From NCBI RefSeq assembly GCF_018413605.1, contig NZ_JAHCDN010000005.1:1-48670 (forward strand): DNA of 48,670 nucleotides, given 5' to 3'. Below are positions 9,163 to 17,319 of this stretch, piece after piece. The position numbers were made by a program, and so were the translations under genes. Source of the stretch: Variovorax sp. PCZ-1. Lineage in GTDB: Bacteria; Pseudomonadota; Gammaproteobacteria; Burkholderiales; Burkholderiaceae_C. The notes below the pieces were generated by a model. The model worked only from the letters and a program-made list of their open reading frames with translations, ran no database searches and had not been told where the DNA came from. Each line of letters begins with the position of its first letter. The stretch's first letter is position 1.

Positions 9163-9166
9163 ATAG
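9102..9166 (-). repeat. Dispersed 65-bp repeat, copy 2, inside the TetR 3' end
   Basis: Read on the minus strand this aligns without gaps to the copy at 17241-17305 at 44 of 65 positions, and at 31 of the first 40. Shared words are TAGCACTC, GATTT, TTGCC and the AAAAT tail. It encodes the TetR C-terminus, and its head palindrome contains the TetR stop codon. Confidence 0.7.
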
Positions 9167-9210
9167 TGCTCGTACTGAAACCATTTCGTTTTATTTAAAG
9201 GGAAACCACC

Positions 9211-11007
9211 ATGCCCACCTATACCCCACCCCTACGCGACATGCAATTCGTCATGAACGAAGTGCTGAATGTGAACGAGGAACTCAAAGCGATTCCAAAG
9301 TACGCAGATCTTGACGTGGATACTGTCAACGCCGTGCTCGAAGAGGGCGGCAAGTTTGCCAGCGAAGTAGCGTTTCCGTTGAATATCAGTGGCGACCAAG
9401 AAGGCTGCAAGCTCGATCAGAAAACGCACGAAGTCACCACGCCCAAAGGCTTCAAAGACGCATACAACAAGTATGTTGAAGGCGGTTGGCCAGCACTGTC
9501 GTGCGATCCAGAATTCGGCGGCCAAGGCTTGCCCTTTGTGGTGAACCAGTGTTTCTACGAAATGCTCAACAGCGCCAACCAAGCTTGGACGATGTACCCC
9601 GGCCTCACGCACGGCGCGCACGCTGCCCTGCACGAGCACGGCACGGATGAGCAGAAGGCCACCTACCTGCACAAAATGACCAGCGGTGAGTGGACCGGCA
9701 CGATGTGCTTGACCGAGCCACACTGCGGCACCGATCTCGGCCTGATGCGCACCAAGGCAGAAGCCCTGCCCGATGGCACCTACAAAATCACCGGCAACAA
9801 AATCTTCATCAGCGCTGGCGAACACGACATGGCCGGCAACATCGTTCACCTCGTGCTCGCACGCTTGACCGACGCGCCTGCTGGCATCAAGGGCGTGAGC
9901 TTGTTCATCGTGCCTAAATTCCTCGTGAACAAAGACGGCACGCTGGGCGCACGTAACGGTATTTACTGCGGCGGCTTGGAGCACAAGATGGGCATCCATG
10001 GCAATTCCACCTGCCAGATGGTGCTCGATGGCGCAATTGGCACGATGGTGGGTCAGCCCAACAAAGGCATGCAAGGCATGTTTGTGATGATGAATGCCGC
10101 ACGTCTGGGCGTGGGCAATCAGTCGCTCGGCTTGACTGAAGTGGCGTATCAAAACGCGCTGGCTTACGCCAAAGACCGCATCCAAATGCGCAGCCTCTCC
10201 GGCCCGAAAGCCAAAGATAAGCCAGCTGACCCAATCATTGTTCATCCCGATGTGCGCAAGATGCTGCTGACAGCCAAGGCTTACGCCGAAGGCGGCCGTG
10301 CCCTTGCAATTTACTGTGCTGTGTTGCTCGACAAAGAGCACAACCATCCAGATGAAAAAGTACGTAAAGACAGTGGCGAAATGCTCTCGCTATTGACGCC
10401 CATCGTCAAAGCCTTCTTGACCGACAACGGCCATACCGCGACCAACGCTTGCATGCAAGTCTTCGGCGGCCACGGCTTCGTCAAAGAGTGGGGCATGGAG
10501 CAGTATGTGCGCGACAACCGCATCAACATGATCTACGAAGGCACGAACACCATCCAGTCGCTCGACTTGCTTGGCCGTAAAGTGCTGGGCAACAACGGCG
10601 CCACGCTCACCAAATTCGGCAAGCTCGTGGGCAAGCTCGTGGTTGAAGAAGGCGTGAACGAGAAGATGGCTGAGTTCATCACCCCAATCGCCATCCTCGG
10701 CGACCAGATGACCAAGCTCACGCAAGAAATCGGCTTCAAAGGCTTCCAGAATGCCGACGAAGTGGGCGCTGCAGCGGTGGACTATTTGCGCATTTGCGGC
10801 CACCTCGTGTTTGGCTACTTCTTCGCCCGTATGGCGCAGGTGGCTTTGAAAGAGATCGCCGCTGGCAACACCGATCCTTTCTACCAAGCCAAGCTGCAAA
10901 CCGCACGCTTCTACTTTGCTCGCCTCTTCCCTGAAACGGCAACACTGCTGAAAACCGTGCGCGCTGGCTCTAAGTCCTTGTTGGACACAGAAGCAGTGTT
11001 CGCCTAA
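9211..11007 (+). CDS. Acyl-CoA dehydrogenase, FadE-type
   Basis: A 598-residue flavoenzyme that should insert the trans-2 double bond into acyl-CoA, the first step of beta-oxidation. Motifs are MCLTEPHCGTDLGLMRTKA and ITGNKIFISAGEHDM (flavin and substrate contacts), FGGHGFVKEWGMEQYVRD, and IYEGTNTIQSLDLLGRK with the likely catalytic Glu near residue 443. The extended C-terminal helical domain and the length place it with the 590-600-residue subfamily, not the 380-residue short-chain enzymes. An AAGGGAAA ribosome-binding site precedes the ATG. It is the first enzyme gene after tetR; chain-length preference cannot be read. Confidence 0.93.
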   Translation: MPTYTPPLRDMQFVMNEVLNVNEELKAIPKYADLDVDTVNAVLEEGGKFASEVAFPLNISGDQEGCKLDQKTHEVTTPKGFKDAYNKYVEGGWPALSCDPEFGGQGLPFVVNQCFYEMLNSANQAWTMYPGLTHGAHAALHEHGTDEQKATYLHKMTSGEWTGTMCLTEPHCGTDLGLMRTKAEALPDGTYKITGNKIFISAGEHDMAGNIVHLVLARLTDAPAGIKGVSLFIVPKFLVNKDGTLGARNGIYCGGLEHKMGIHGNSTCQMVLDGAIGTMVGQPNKGMQGMFVMMNAARLGVGNQSLGLTEVAYQNALAYAKDRIQMRSLSGPKAKDKPADPIIVHPDVRKMLLTAKAYAEGGRALAIYCAVLLDKEHNHPDEKVRKDSGEMLSLLTPIVKAFLTDNGHTATNACMQVFGGHGFVKEWGMEQYVRDNRINMIYEGTNTIQSLDLLGRKVLGNNGATLTKFGKLVGKLVVEEGVNEKMAEFITPIAILGDQMTKLTQEIGFKGFQNADEVGAAAVDYLRICGHLVFGYFFARMAQVALKEIAAGNTDPFYQAKLQTARFYFARLFPETATLLKTVRAGSKSLLDTEAVFA

Positions 11008-11044
11008 AGTGTTCGGTTCATCCAACTTTTCTTAGGAGATAGCT

Positions 11045-11482
11045 ATGTTGAATCGTTTTTTTACAGGCTTTGCTTTCATCGCTGTTGCGGGCGCTGCGCT
11101 TGCGCAGAACACACCTGTGGGCAAGTGGCACTCTGTTGATGAGAAAACCAAAGAGATCAAGTCTGAGATCACTATCACTGAAAACGGTGGTGTTCTTTCA
11201 GGCAAGGTCAGCAAAGTGTTACGCAAAGATGCTAAGCCAGATGCCGTGTGCGAGGAGTGCAAAGACGCACGCAAGGGTCAGCCTATCGTTGGTTTAGAGA
11301 TCATTCGCGGTGGCAAAAAAGAAGACGGCGCAGATGTCTGGAGTGGCGGCAAGATTCTTGATCCTGAAAACGGCAAGGAATACACCCTGAAGCTCACGCC
11401 CGAAGACGGCGGCAAGAAGCTGGCCGTACGCGGCAGCATTGGCCCATTTGGCCGAACCCAAACCTGGGTGCGTGTGCAATAA
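11045..11482 (+). CDS. Secreted DUF2147 protein
   Basis: The 145 residues start with a signal peptide (MLNRFFTGFAFIAVAGAALA, cleaved near residue 20). The DUF2147 pattern follows: TPVGKWHSVDEKTKEIKSEI, then a region with a CEEC motif, and at the end GPFGRTQTWVRVQ. This domain is a small periplasmic beta-rich fold with no known catalytic role. It has a good TTAGGAGA ribosome-binding site and sits between acyl-CoA dehydrogenase and the FadN-type enzyme with gaps of 37 and 27 bp, so it is part of the operon. A role in fatty-acid uptake or envelope response is only a guess from position. Confidence 0.85.
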   Translation: MLNRFFTGFAFIAVAGAALAQNTPVGKWHSVDEKTKEIKSEITITENGGVLSGKVSKVLRKDAKPDAVCEECKDARKGQPIVGLEIIRGGKKEDGADVWSGGKILDPENGKEYTLKLTPEDGGKKLAVRGSIGPFGRTQTWVRVQ

Positions 11483-11509
11483 GCCACGTACTTGTTTAGA
11501 AAGTCACGA

Positions 11510-13933
11510 ATGTCCCGTTTCAATGTTTCCAAAGTCGCCGTGCTCGGCGCAGGTGTCATGGGTGCGCAAATCGCTGCGCATCTGGTGAACCTCAAAGTGC
11601 CTGTCGTTTTGTTTGACCTTCCCGCAAAAGAAGGCCCGAAGAATGGCATCGTTAGCAAAGCCGTTGAAGGCTTGAAAAAGCTCAAACCTGCACCACTGGG
11701 CGTGCCCGAAGACGCAGCGCTGATCGAACAAGCCAACTACGAAGAGCACCTCGACATCCTGCGCGGTTGTGACCTCATCATCGAGGCCATTGCCGAACGC
11801 ATGGATTGGAAACTGGATCTGTACAAAAAGATCGCGCCTTTCGTCAGCGCCGATGCGATCGTGGCTTCTAACACCTCGGGCTTGAGCATCACCAAGCTCA
11901 GCGAAGGTTTGCCCGATAGCATCAAGCCACGTTTCTGCGGCATCCACTTCTTCAACCCACCGCGCTACATGTACTTGGTGGAGTTGATCAACACACCGAC
12001 CACGCAGCCCGTGGTGCTCGATCAACTCGAAGCTTTTGTGACGAGCGTGATCGGCAAGGGCGTGGTGCGCGCGAAAGACACGCCTAACTTCATCGCCAAC
12101 CGCATCGGCATCGCTGGCATGCTGGGCGTGATGAAGCAGGTGGAGAATTTTGGCCTGAGCTACGACGTGGTGGACGATCTCACTGGCAAGAAGCTCGGCC
12201 GCGCCAGCTCCGGCACTTTCCGCACAGCGGATGTGGTCGGCTTGGATGTGATGTTCCACGTTATCAAGACGCTGCAAGACAATCTTGATGAGAAGAGCGA
12301 TCCGTTCTACGGCAACTTCGGTACACCAACCGTTTTGAAGCAGTTGATGGACGCAGGCGCTTTGGGTCAAAAAGCCAAGGCCGGTTTCTTCAAGAAAGTC
12401 GGCCGCGATATTCTGCGCTTCGATGCGAAAGCCGCAGAGGGCAAAGGCGATTACGTGCCCGGCGGCCAGAAGGCCGACGAAGTGTATGGCCGCATGCTTA
12501 AGAAACCTGCAGGCGAGCGTTTGAAGTTGCTGCGCAATGCAGAAGGCGCGCAGGGTCAATTCCTCTGGGCAATTCTGCGTGACAGCTTCCACTACGCAGC
12601 GATTCACTTGGAAAGCGTTGCCGAGACGGCGCGTGATCTGGATCTGGCCATGCGTTGGGGCTTCGGCATGCAGCAAGGCCCGTTTGAGCTGTGGCAAGAA
12701 GCCGGTTGGCTCGAAGTGGCCAAGATGGTGCAAGAAGACATTGACGCTGGCAAAGCGCTTTGCAAAGCGCCACTGCCTGAGTGGGTGTTCAAAGGCGCAG
12801 TGGCAGACCAAGGTGGCGTGCACCAAGCTGAAGGCTCGTGGAATCCTGCGACCAAGAAATTTGAAGGCAAGCGCCAATTGCCCGTGTATGCGCGTCAGCA
12901 TTTCCCAGAAACCGTGAGCGGCCACGCACAAGGCGTGGGTCATGCGAACTTCGCTGTTGCTGGCAAGACGCTGCATGAGAACGACGACATCCGTTTGTGG
13001 ACTTTGGATGATGAAGTCATCATCGCCAGCCTCAAGACCAAGATGCACGCGATCAGCATGGGCGTGGCCGAAGGCCTGAACATGGCTGTGGACATGGCCG
13101 AACGCGACTATCAAGGCGTTGTGATCTGGAGCGGCGATGAGCCCTTCAGCGCCGGCGCAGATCTGCAAGGCATGCTGCCTGCGTTCATGATGTCTGGCGT
13201 GAGCGCAGTGAATGAAGCCGAGCATGAGCTGCAAAAAACCATGCTCAAACTTCGCTATGCCAAAGTGCCCGTGGTGTCCGCCATTCGTGGCTTGGCGCTG
13301 GGCGGTGGCTGCGAGATGGCGGTGTATTCCTCCAAGCGCGTTGCTGCGATGGAAAGCTACATCGGCTTGGTCGAAGTCGGCGTGGGCCTCGTGCCTGGCG
13401 CGGGCGGTTTGGCTTACATTGCTCGCCGCGCGGCTGAGAATTCAGCCTTCTCCACCGGCAAAGATCTGCTGCCCTTCCTGACCGAAGGCTTCACCTGCGC
13501 TGCAACAGCCAAGGTCGGCACCAGCGCGATTGAATCTCGCAAACTCGGCTTCTTGCTGTGGAGCGACACGATTGTGGCGAATAAGGATGAGTTGCTTTAC
13601 GTTGCGATTGCGGAAACCAAAGCGATGTTCGCTACGGGCTACCGTGCACCCTCCAAGCGCCTCTTCCCCGTGGCTGGCCGCTCTGGCAAAGCCACCATCA
13701 TGGGTCAGCTGGTCAACATGCGCGACGGTGGCTTTGCCAGCGGTCACGACTTCTACATTGCAAGCTTGATCGCCAATGTGGTCTGCGGCGGTGATGTCGA
13801 TGCCGGCACACTGGTGAGTGAAGAGTATCTGATGAAGCTCGAACGCGATGCCTTCTGCGGCTTGCTCACGCACCCGAAGACTCAGGAGCGCATCATGGGC
13901 ATGTTGTCTACGGGTAAGCCTGTTCGCAACTAA
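11510..13933 (+). CDS. fadN: FadN-type 3-hydroxyacyl-CoA dehydrogenase/enoyl-CoA hydratase fusion
   Basis: The 807-residue protein carries the dehydrogenase first and the crotonase-like domain last, the reverse of E. coli FadB and the same as B. subtilis FadN. The Rossmann motif is VAVLGAGVMGAQIAAHL, followed by NTSGLSITKLSEGLP, GIHFFNPPRYMYLVELI and AKDTPNFIANRIG. The C-terminal hydratase part has EPFSAGADLQGML and VSAIRGLALGGGCEMA. It should convert enoyl-CoA to 3-ketoacyl-CoA with NAD. ATG at 11510 is preferred over an upstream TTG. It sits between DUF2147 and the DUF4442 gene; thiolase follows. Confidence 0.92.
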   Translation: MSRFNVSKVAVLGAGVMGAQIAAHLVNLKVPVVLFDLPAKEGPKNGIVSKAVEGLKKLKPAPLGVPEDAALIEQANYEEHLDILRGCDLIIEAIAERMDWKLDLYKKIAPFVSADAIVASNTSGLSITKLSEGLPDSIKPRFCGIHFFNPPRYMYLVELINTPTTQPVVLDQLEAFVTSVIGKGVVRAKDTPNFIANRIGIAGMLGVMKQVENFGLSYDVVDDLTGKKLGRASSGTFRTADVVGLDVMFHVIKTLQDNLDEKSDPFYGNFGTPTVLKQLMDAGALGQKAKAGFFKKVGRDILRFDAKAAEGKGDYVPGGQKADEVYGRMLKKPAGERLKLLRNAEGAQGQFLWAILRDSFHYAAIHLESVAETARDLDLAMRWGFGMQQGPFELWQEAGWLEVAKMVQEDIDAGKALCKAPLPEWVFKGAVADQGGVHQAEGSWNPATKKFEGKRQLPVYARQHFPETVSGHAQGVGHANFAVAGKTLHENDDIRLWTLDDEVIIASLKTKMHAISMGVAEGLNMAVDMAERDYQGVVIWSGDEPFSAGADLQGMLPAFMMSGVSAVNEAEHELQKTMLKLRYAKVPVVSAIRGLALGGGCEMAVYSSKRVAAMESYIGLVEVGVGLVPGAGGLAYIARRAAENSAFSTGKDLLPFLTEGFTCAATAKVGTSAIESRKLGFLLWSDTIVANKDELLYVAIAETKAMFATGYRAPSKRLFPVAGRSGKATIMGQLVNMRDGGFASGHDFYIASLIANVVCGGDVDAGTLVSEEYLMKLERDAFCGLLTHPKTQERIMGMLSTGKPVRN

Positions 13934-13938
13934 AAAAG

Positions 13939-14041
13939 GAACGCAAAAGACGCAAAGCAAACGCAAAATTCGCAGAAAAGCCCAAGTTTGAATTTGATTC
14001 ATTTTTGCGTCTTTTGCGTCACTTTTGCGAATTTTGCGTTC
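13939..14041. repeat. CGCAAAA-word element with A-B-A'-B' inverted arms
   Basis: Two perfect inverted pairs are interleaved, not nested. A (ACGCAAAAGACGCAAA, 13941-13956) matches A' (14004-14019) over 16 bp, and B (AACGCAAAATTCGCA, 13960-13974) matches B' (14026-14040) over 15 bp. GAACGCAAAA and TTTTGCGTTC (13939-13948, 14032-14041) close the ends. The order A-B-A'-B' means the A and B stems can form together only as a pseudoknot, or alternate. It fills the gap between the fadN-type gene and the DUF4442 gene. No repeat of it is seen elsewhere in the window. Confidence 0.75.
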
Positions 14042-14051
14042 TAAGTAACCT

Positions 14052-14576
14052 ATGCAAACCAACACCCCCAATCGTCTCCAACGCCAACTGGCCAGAGTCA
14101 ACGAAGCGCCCGCCTTCATGCGCACCTTCGTGCGCTCGCTCGCGCTCGGTCGCGCTGTGCCGTTCACGGGCACGGCGAAACTGCGCTATGAAGAGATGTC
14201 ACCCAACAAAGTGCAAATCTTTGTCGCCAACAGCCGCAAAGTACAAAACCACATCGGTGGCGTGCACGCTGTGGCCTCCACGCTCGCTGCTGAGACAGCC
14301 ACGGGCATGGTGATGGGCTTGAATGTGCGTGACGATTGCTTGCCTGTGGTGAAAGACATGCGTGTGCAGTTCAAAAAGCGCGGCCAAGGCGCGATGCGTG
14401 CAGTAGCCACACTCACCAACGAACAGCGCGAGTTGATTCAGACCACCACCAAAGGCGAAGTCACCGTGCCCGTCACGGTGACCGACGAATCGGGCAACCA
14501 GCCGATTGAATGTGAATTTGTCTGGGCGTGGATTCCCGCCCAGCGTACCCCCAAAACTGAAGCCGCCAAGGCATAA
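14052..14576 (+). CDS. DUF4442 hotdog-fold protein, possible acyl-CoA thioesterase
   Basis: The 174-residue protein resembles the DUF4442 group of hotdog-fold proteins. The segment NHIGGVHAVASTLAAETATGMVMG corresponds to the active-site helix region, followed by VKDMRVQFKKRGQGAMRAVATL. Hotdog proteins of this sort often hydrolyse acyl-CoA thioesters, which would fit the beta-oxidation setting by releasing stalled intermediates and free CoA. Catalysis has not been shown for this group as far as I know. It is separated from the FadN-type gene by the structured element at 13939-14041 and from thiolase by 22 bp. Confidence 0.78.
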   Translation: MQTNTPNRLQRQLARVNEAPAFMRTFVRSLALGRAVPFTGTAKLRYEEMSPNKVQIFVANSRKVQNHIGGVHAVASTLAAETATGMVMGLNVRDDCLPVVKDMRVQFKKRGQGAMRAVATLTNEQRELIQTTTKGEVTVPVTVTDESGNQPIECEFVWAWIPAQRTPKTEAAKA

Positions 14577-14598
14577 GCATCTTCCCGAAGGAAAGACC

Positions 14599-15807
14599 AT
14601 GAGCAAGCAAGTCCAAGAAGCCTACATCGTTGCCGCCACGCGCTCGCCGATTGGCAAATCGCATCGCGGCTATTTCAAAAACATGCGCCCCGACGATCTG
14701 CTGGCCGCCGTGTTGCGCAACGCGATCTCGCAAGTGCCCAATCTTGACCCAGCAGCGATTGAAGACATCGTGGCAGGCTGCGCAATTCCAGAATCCCAGC
14801 AAGGCTTGAACGTCGCTCGCGTGGCTGCTGTGCTCGGCGGCTTGCCCAAGAGCGTGGCCGGTATCACGGTGAATCGTTTCTGCGCAGCAGGTTTGTCTGC
14901 CGTGGCCATGGCCGCGAATGCGATTCGCGTAGGCGAAGCCGATGTGATGATCGGCGCAGGCGTAGAAAGCATGAGCATGGTGCCAATGAGCGGCAATGCA
15001 CCTTCGCTCTCGCCCACGATTTTTACCGATACGGAAAACGTCGAACACTACGGCATCGCCTATGGCATGGGCATGACGGCTGAGAAAGTCGCTACCCAGT
15101 GGAAAGTCTCACGCGATGCGCAAGATGAATTCGCCGTGAAGAGCCATGCAAAAGCAGTCGCTGCAATGAAGGCTGGTGATTTCACCGCCGAGATGACGCC
15201 GATTGAAGTCACCGACCGTGGCTTTGATTTGGCCACGGGTGAGACCACTTCTAAATCACGCATCGTGAACTTGGATGAAGGTGCACGCCCCGACACCTCG
15301 ATGGAAGGCTTGGCCAAACTGCGCCCAGCGTTTGCAGCACGCGGCTCGGTGACGGCAGGCAACAGCTCGCAAACCTCTGACGGCGCAGGCGCATTGATTT
15401 TGGTCAGCGAGAACGCTCTCAAGCGCTACAACTTGAAGCCGATTGCCAAGTTCGTAAGCTACGCCAGCCGTGGCGTGCCTCCACACATCATGGGCATCGG
15501 CCCGATTGAAGCCATCCCCGCTGCACTGCAATATGCAGGCTTGAAGCAAGACGACATCGATTGGTTTGAGCTCAACGAAGCCTTCGCTGCACAGAGCTTG
15601 GCCATCATCAATACCCTCGGCTTGGATGCGAGCAAAGTCAACCCGATGGGCGGTGCGATTGCCTTGGGTCACCCACTCGGCGCAACCGGCGCGATCCGCT
15701 CTGCCACGGTCGTTCATGCACTGCAGCGCAAACAAGCCAAGTACGGCATGGTCACCATGTGCGTAGGTATGGGTCAAGGCGCTGCTGGTATTTTCGAAAG
15801 AATGTAA
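14599..15807 (+). CDS. fadA: Acetyl-CoA C-acyltransferase (3-ketoacyl-CoA thiolase)
   Basis: The 402-residue thiolase performs the last beta-oxidation step, cleaving 3-ketoacyl-CoA with CoA to give acetyl-CoA. The acyl-accepting cysteine is Cys95 in VNRFCAAGLSAVAMAA. His358 is in GGAIALGHPLGATGAI and Cys388 in MCVGMGQGAAGIFE. The start MSKQVQEAYIVAATRSPIG follows a GAAGGAAAG site and is preferred over an upstream in-frame extension into the DUF4442 gene. A hairpin with a T-rich tail lies about 40 bp after the stop, so this is probably the end of the main operon transcript. Confidence 0.95.
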   Translation: MSKQVQEAYIVAATRSPIGKSHRGYFKNMRPDDLLAAVLRNAISQVPNLDPAAIEDIVAGCAIPESQQGLNVARVAAVLGGLPKSVAGITVNRFCAAGLSAVAMAANAIRVGEADVMIGAGVESMSMVPMSGNAPSLSPTIFTDTENVEHYGIAYGMGMTAEKVATQWKVSRDAQDEFAVKSHAKAVAAMKAGDFTAEMTPIEVTDRGFDLATGETTSKSRIVNLDEGARPDTSMEGLAKLRPAFAARGSVTAGNSSQTSDGAGALILVSENALKRYNLKPIAKFVSYASRGVPPHIMGIGPIEAIPAALQYAGLKQDDIDWFELNEAFAAQSLAIINTLGLDASKVNPMGGAIALGHPLGATGAIRSATVVHALQRKQAKYGMVTMCVGMGQGAAGIFERM

Positions 15808-15847
15808 ACCGGCACTTGAGCGGCTGAAATCGGTCGCAAAAGAGAAT

Positions 15848-15879
15848 GAAAGGGCAGCAATGCCCTTTCTGTGCTTTTT
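15848..15879 (+). terminator. Rho-independent terminator after thiolase
   Basis: GAAAGGGCA (15848-15856), loop GCAA and TGCCCTTTC (15861-15869) make a perfect 9-bp stem, followed by TGTGCTTTTT. It separates thiolase from the enoyl-CoA hydratase pair. Confidence 0.75.
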
Positions 15880-15884
15880 GAGAC

Positions 15885-15937
15885 AGAAATTGGCACCTCG
15901 CCGGCATAAAATATGCGCAGAATGCTATTAAATTCGG
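15885..15937 (-). repeat. Dispersed 65-bp repeat, copy 3
   Basis: Read on the minus strand: AATTTAATAGCATTCTGCGC, then TTTTATGCCGGCGAGG and a GCCAATTTC tail. It lies between the thiolase terminator and the enoyl-CoA hydratase start, with its head toward that gene. The first half of the head palindrome is incomplete. Confidence 0.7.
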
Positions 15938-15947
15938 AGCAAATGTC

Positions 15948-16727
15948 ATGTCCAATGCAACGTCCACAGATATCTTGAGCCACACAGAAGGCGCAATCCT
16001 AACGCTCACCTTCAACCGCGCGCAGAAGAAAAACTCCATCACGGTCGCGATGTATCAGCAACTCGCTGATGCGCTCACCACCGCGTCAACAGATGCAGCC
16101 ATTCGCGTAGTCGTCTTCCAAGGCCACGAAGCAATTTTCAGCGCCGGCAATGATCTCGGCGATTTCATGAACGTCCCGCCAGCGGGTGACGAGAGCCCAG
16201 TCTTCCAATTTCTGCGAGCGATTGCCAGCTTCCCTAAGCCCATCGTCGCTGCCGTTTGCGGCCCCGCCGTGGGCATCGGCACCACGATGCTCTTGCATTG
16301 CGATTTGGTGATCGCAGGTGACAACGCCGCCTTCTCCATGCCCTTCGTCAACCTCGGGCTCTGCCCCGAAGCGGCCAGCAGCCATCTTGTGCCGCAAATG
16401 ATGGGCTATCACCGTGCTGCAGAAGCACTCTTGCTCGGTGAGCCCTTCATGGCCGAAGCCGCACTCGAAGTGGGCCTGGTCAATCGCGTTGTGCCACCCT
16501 CAGAAGCCACACGCGTGGCGATGCAGTGGGCGCAAAAGCTCGCTGCTAAGCCCATTAGCAGCTTGATCGAAACCAAGCGCTTGCTGAAAAGGGGCAACGA
16601 ATCAGTGGTTGCCGAGCGCATGAAAGAAGAAGGCGCAAGCTTTGGCCGCATGCTCCGCGAGCCTGCTGCGAAAGAGGCGTTCACCGCCTTCATGGAGCGG
16701 CGCTTGCCAGACTTCAGCAAGGTCTAA
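15948..16727 (+). CDS. Enoyl-CoA hydratase/isomerase family protein
   Basis: The 259 residues have the crotonase fold: LTLTFNRAQKKNSITVAMYQ at the N-terminus, the CoA and oxyanion region FSAGNDLGDFM, and PIVAAVCGPAVGIGTTMLLHCD with the second oxyanion glycine. MPFVNLGLCPEAASSHLVPQ lies at the active-site loop, where Glu in CPEAASS is a candidate general acid/base. Hydratase versus isomerase cannot be decided by eye. It is 15 bp upstream of the PaaI-like gene and is bracketed with it by inverted repeat copies at 15885-15937 and 17238-17305. Confidence 0.9.
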   Translation: MSNATSTDILSHTEGAILTLTFNRAQKKNSITVAMYQQLADALTTASTDAAIRVVVFQGHEAIFSAGNDLGDFMNVPPAGDESPVFQFLRAIASFPKPIVAAVCGPAVGIGTTMLLHCDLVIAGDNAAFSMPFVNLGLCPEAASSHLVPQMMGYHRAAEALLLGEPFMAEAALEVGLVNRVVPPSEATRVAMQWAQKLAAKPISSLIETKRLLKRGNESVVAERMKEEGASFGRMLREPAAKEAFTAFMERRLPDFSKV

Positions 16728-16742
16728 GTGGCAGACTAAGCC

Positions 16743-17231
16743 ATGTCTGCTAAGAAACTCGATCTCTCCACCGTCACGCTTGACGCAGCTTTCCGCGAGG
16801 GCGTTCGCGACATTTTTGAAACGAAGATTGTTTTTAACCAAACCTTGGGTTTGAAGATTGACGAACTTGCGCCGCTGAATGCCCGTGCGCATATTGCCAT
16901 GAGGCCCGAGCTGGTGGGGCACTTCGCCTACAACCGCGTGCATGGCGGCGTGATCAGCGCAGCGCTGGATGCGATGGGTGGCTTGGCTTGCATGTGCGCC
17001 ATCGGCGCGCAGCATCATGAAGAGCCTGTGATGGATCGGCTCAAGCGCTTTGCCAAGCTGGGCACGATTGATTTGCGCGTGGATTATTTGCGGCCCGCGA
17101 TTGGTGAGACGTTTATCTTGAAAGCCGAAGTGCTGCGCCTAGGCTCGCGTGTTGCTACAACGCGTATGGAGTTTTGCGGGGCTGATGGGACCTTGCTTTC
17201 TGCAGGTGCGGCCGCGTATATCGTGTCTTAG
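16743..17231 (+). CDS. PaaI-like hotdog thioesterase
   Basis: The 162-residue protein has the PaaI/YigI hotdog pattern: an N-terminal helical stretch, then HIAMRPELVGHFAYNRVHGGVISAALDAMGGLA in which HGG and the following Asp form the usual active-site region, then TIDLRVDYLRPAIGE and the closing strand GTLLSAGAAAYIVS. It should hydrolyse acyl-CoA thioesters. With the upstream hydratase it makes a two-gene unit separate from the main fatty-acid transcript. The dispersed repeat begins 6 bp after the stop. Substrate is unknown. Confidence 0.85.
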   Translation: MSAKKLDLSTVTLDAAFREGVRDIFETKIVFNQTLGLKIDELAPLNARAHIAMRPELVGHFAYNRVHGGVISAALDAMGGLACMCAIGAQHHEEPVMDRLKRFAKLGTIDLRVDYLRPAIGETFILKAEVLRLGSRVATTRMEFCGADGTLLSAGAAAYIVS

Positions 17232-17237
17232 CCTTAT

Positions 17238-17305
17238 TTACTATTAAATTAATAGCACTCCGCGCAGATTTTATGCCTGCAAAGTGCCTATAAGGCTTCA
17301 AAAAT
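17238..17305 (+). repeat. Dispersed 65-bp repeat, copy 4
   Basis: This is the clearest reference copy: head TTACTATTAAATTAATAGCA, then CTCCGCGCAGATTTTATGCC and a tail ending GGCTTCAAAAAT. It fills the gap between the convergent PaaI-like and LysR genes. Confidence 0.8.
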
Positions 17306-17319
17306 GAGTCTGCCATGCC

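Noticed and set aside
11504-13234. Long open frame antisense to the fadN-type gene (576 codons)
   Set aside because: The sense gene has clear Rossmann and crotonase motifs; the antisense product is His/Gln/Ala-rich without any domain, as expected from a shadow.
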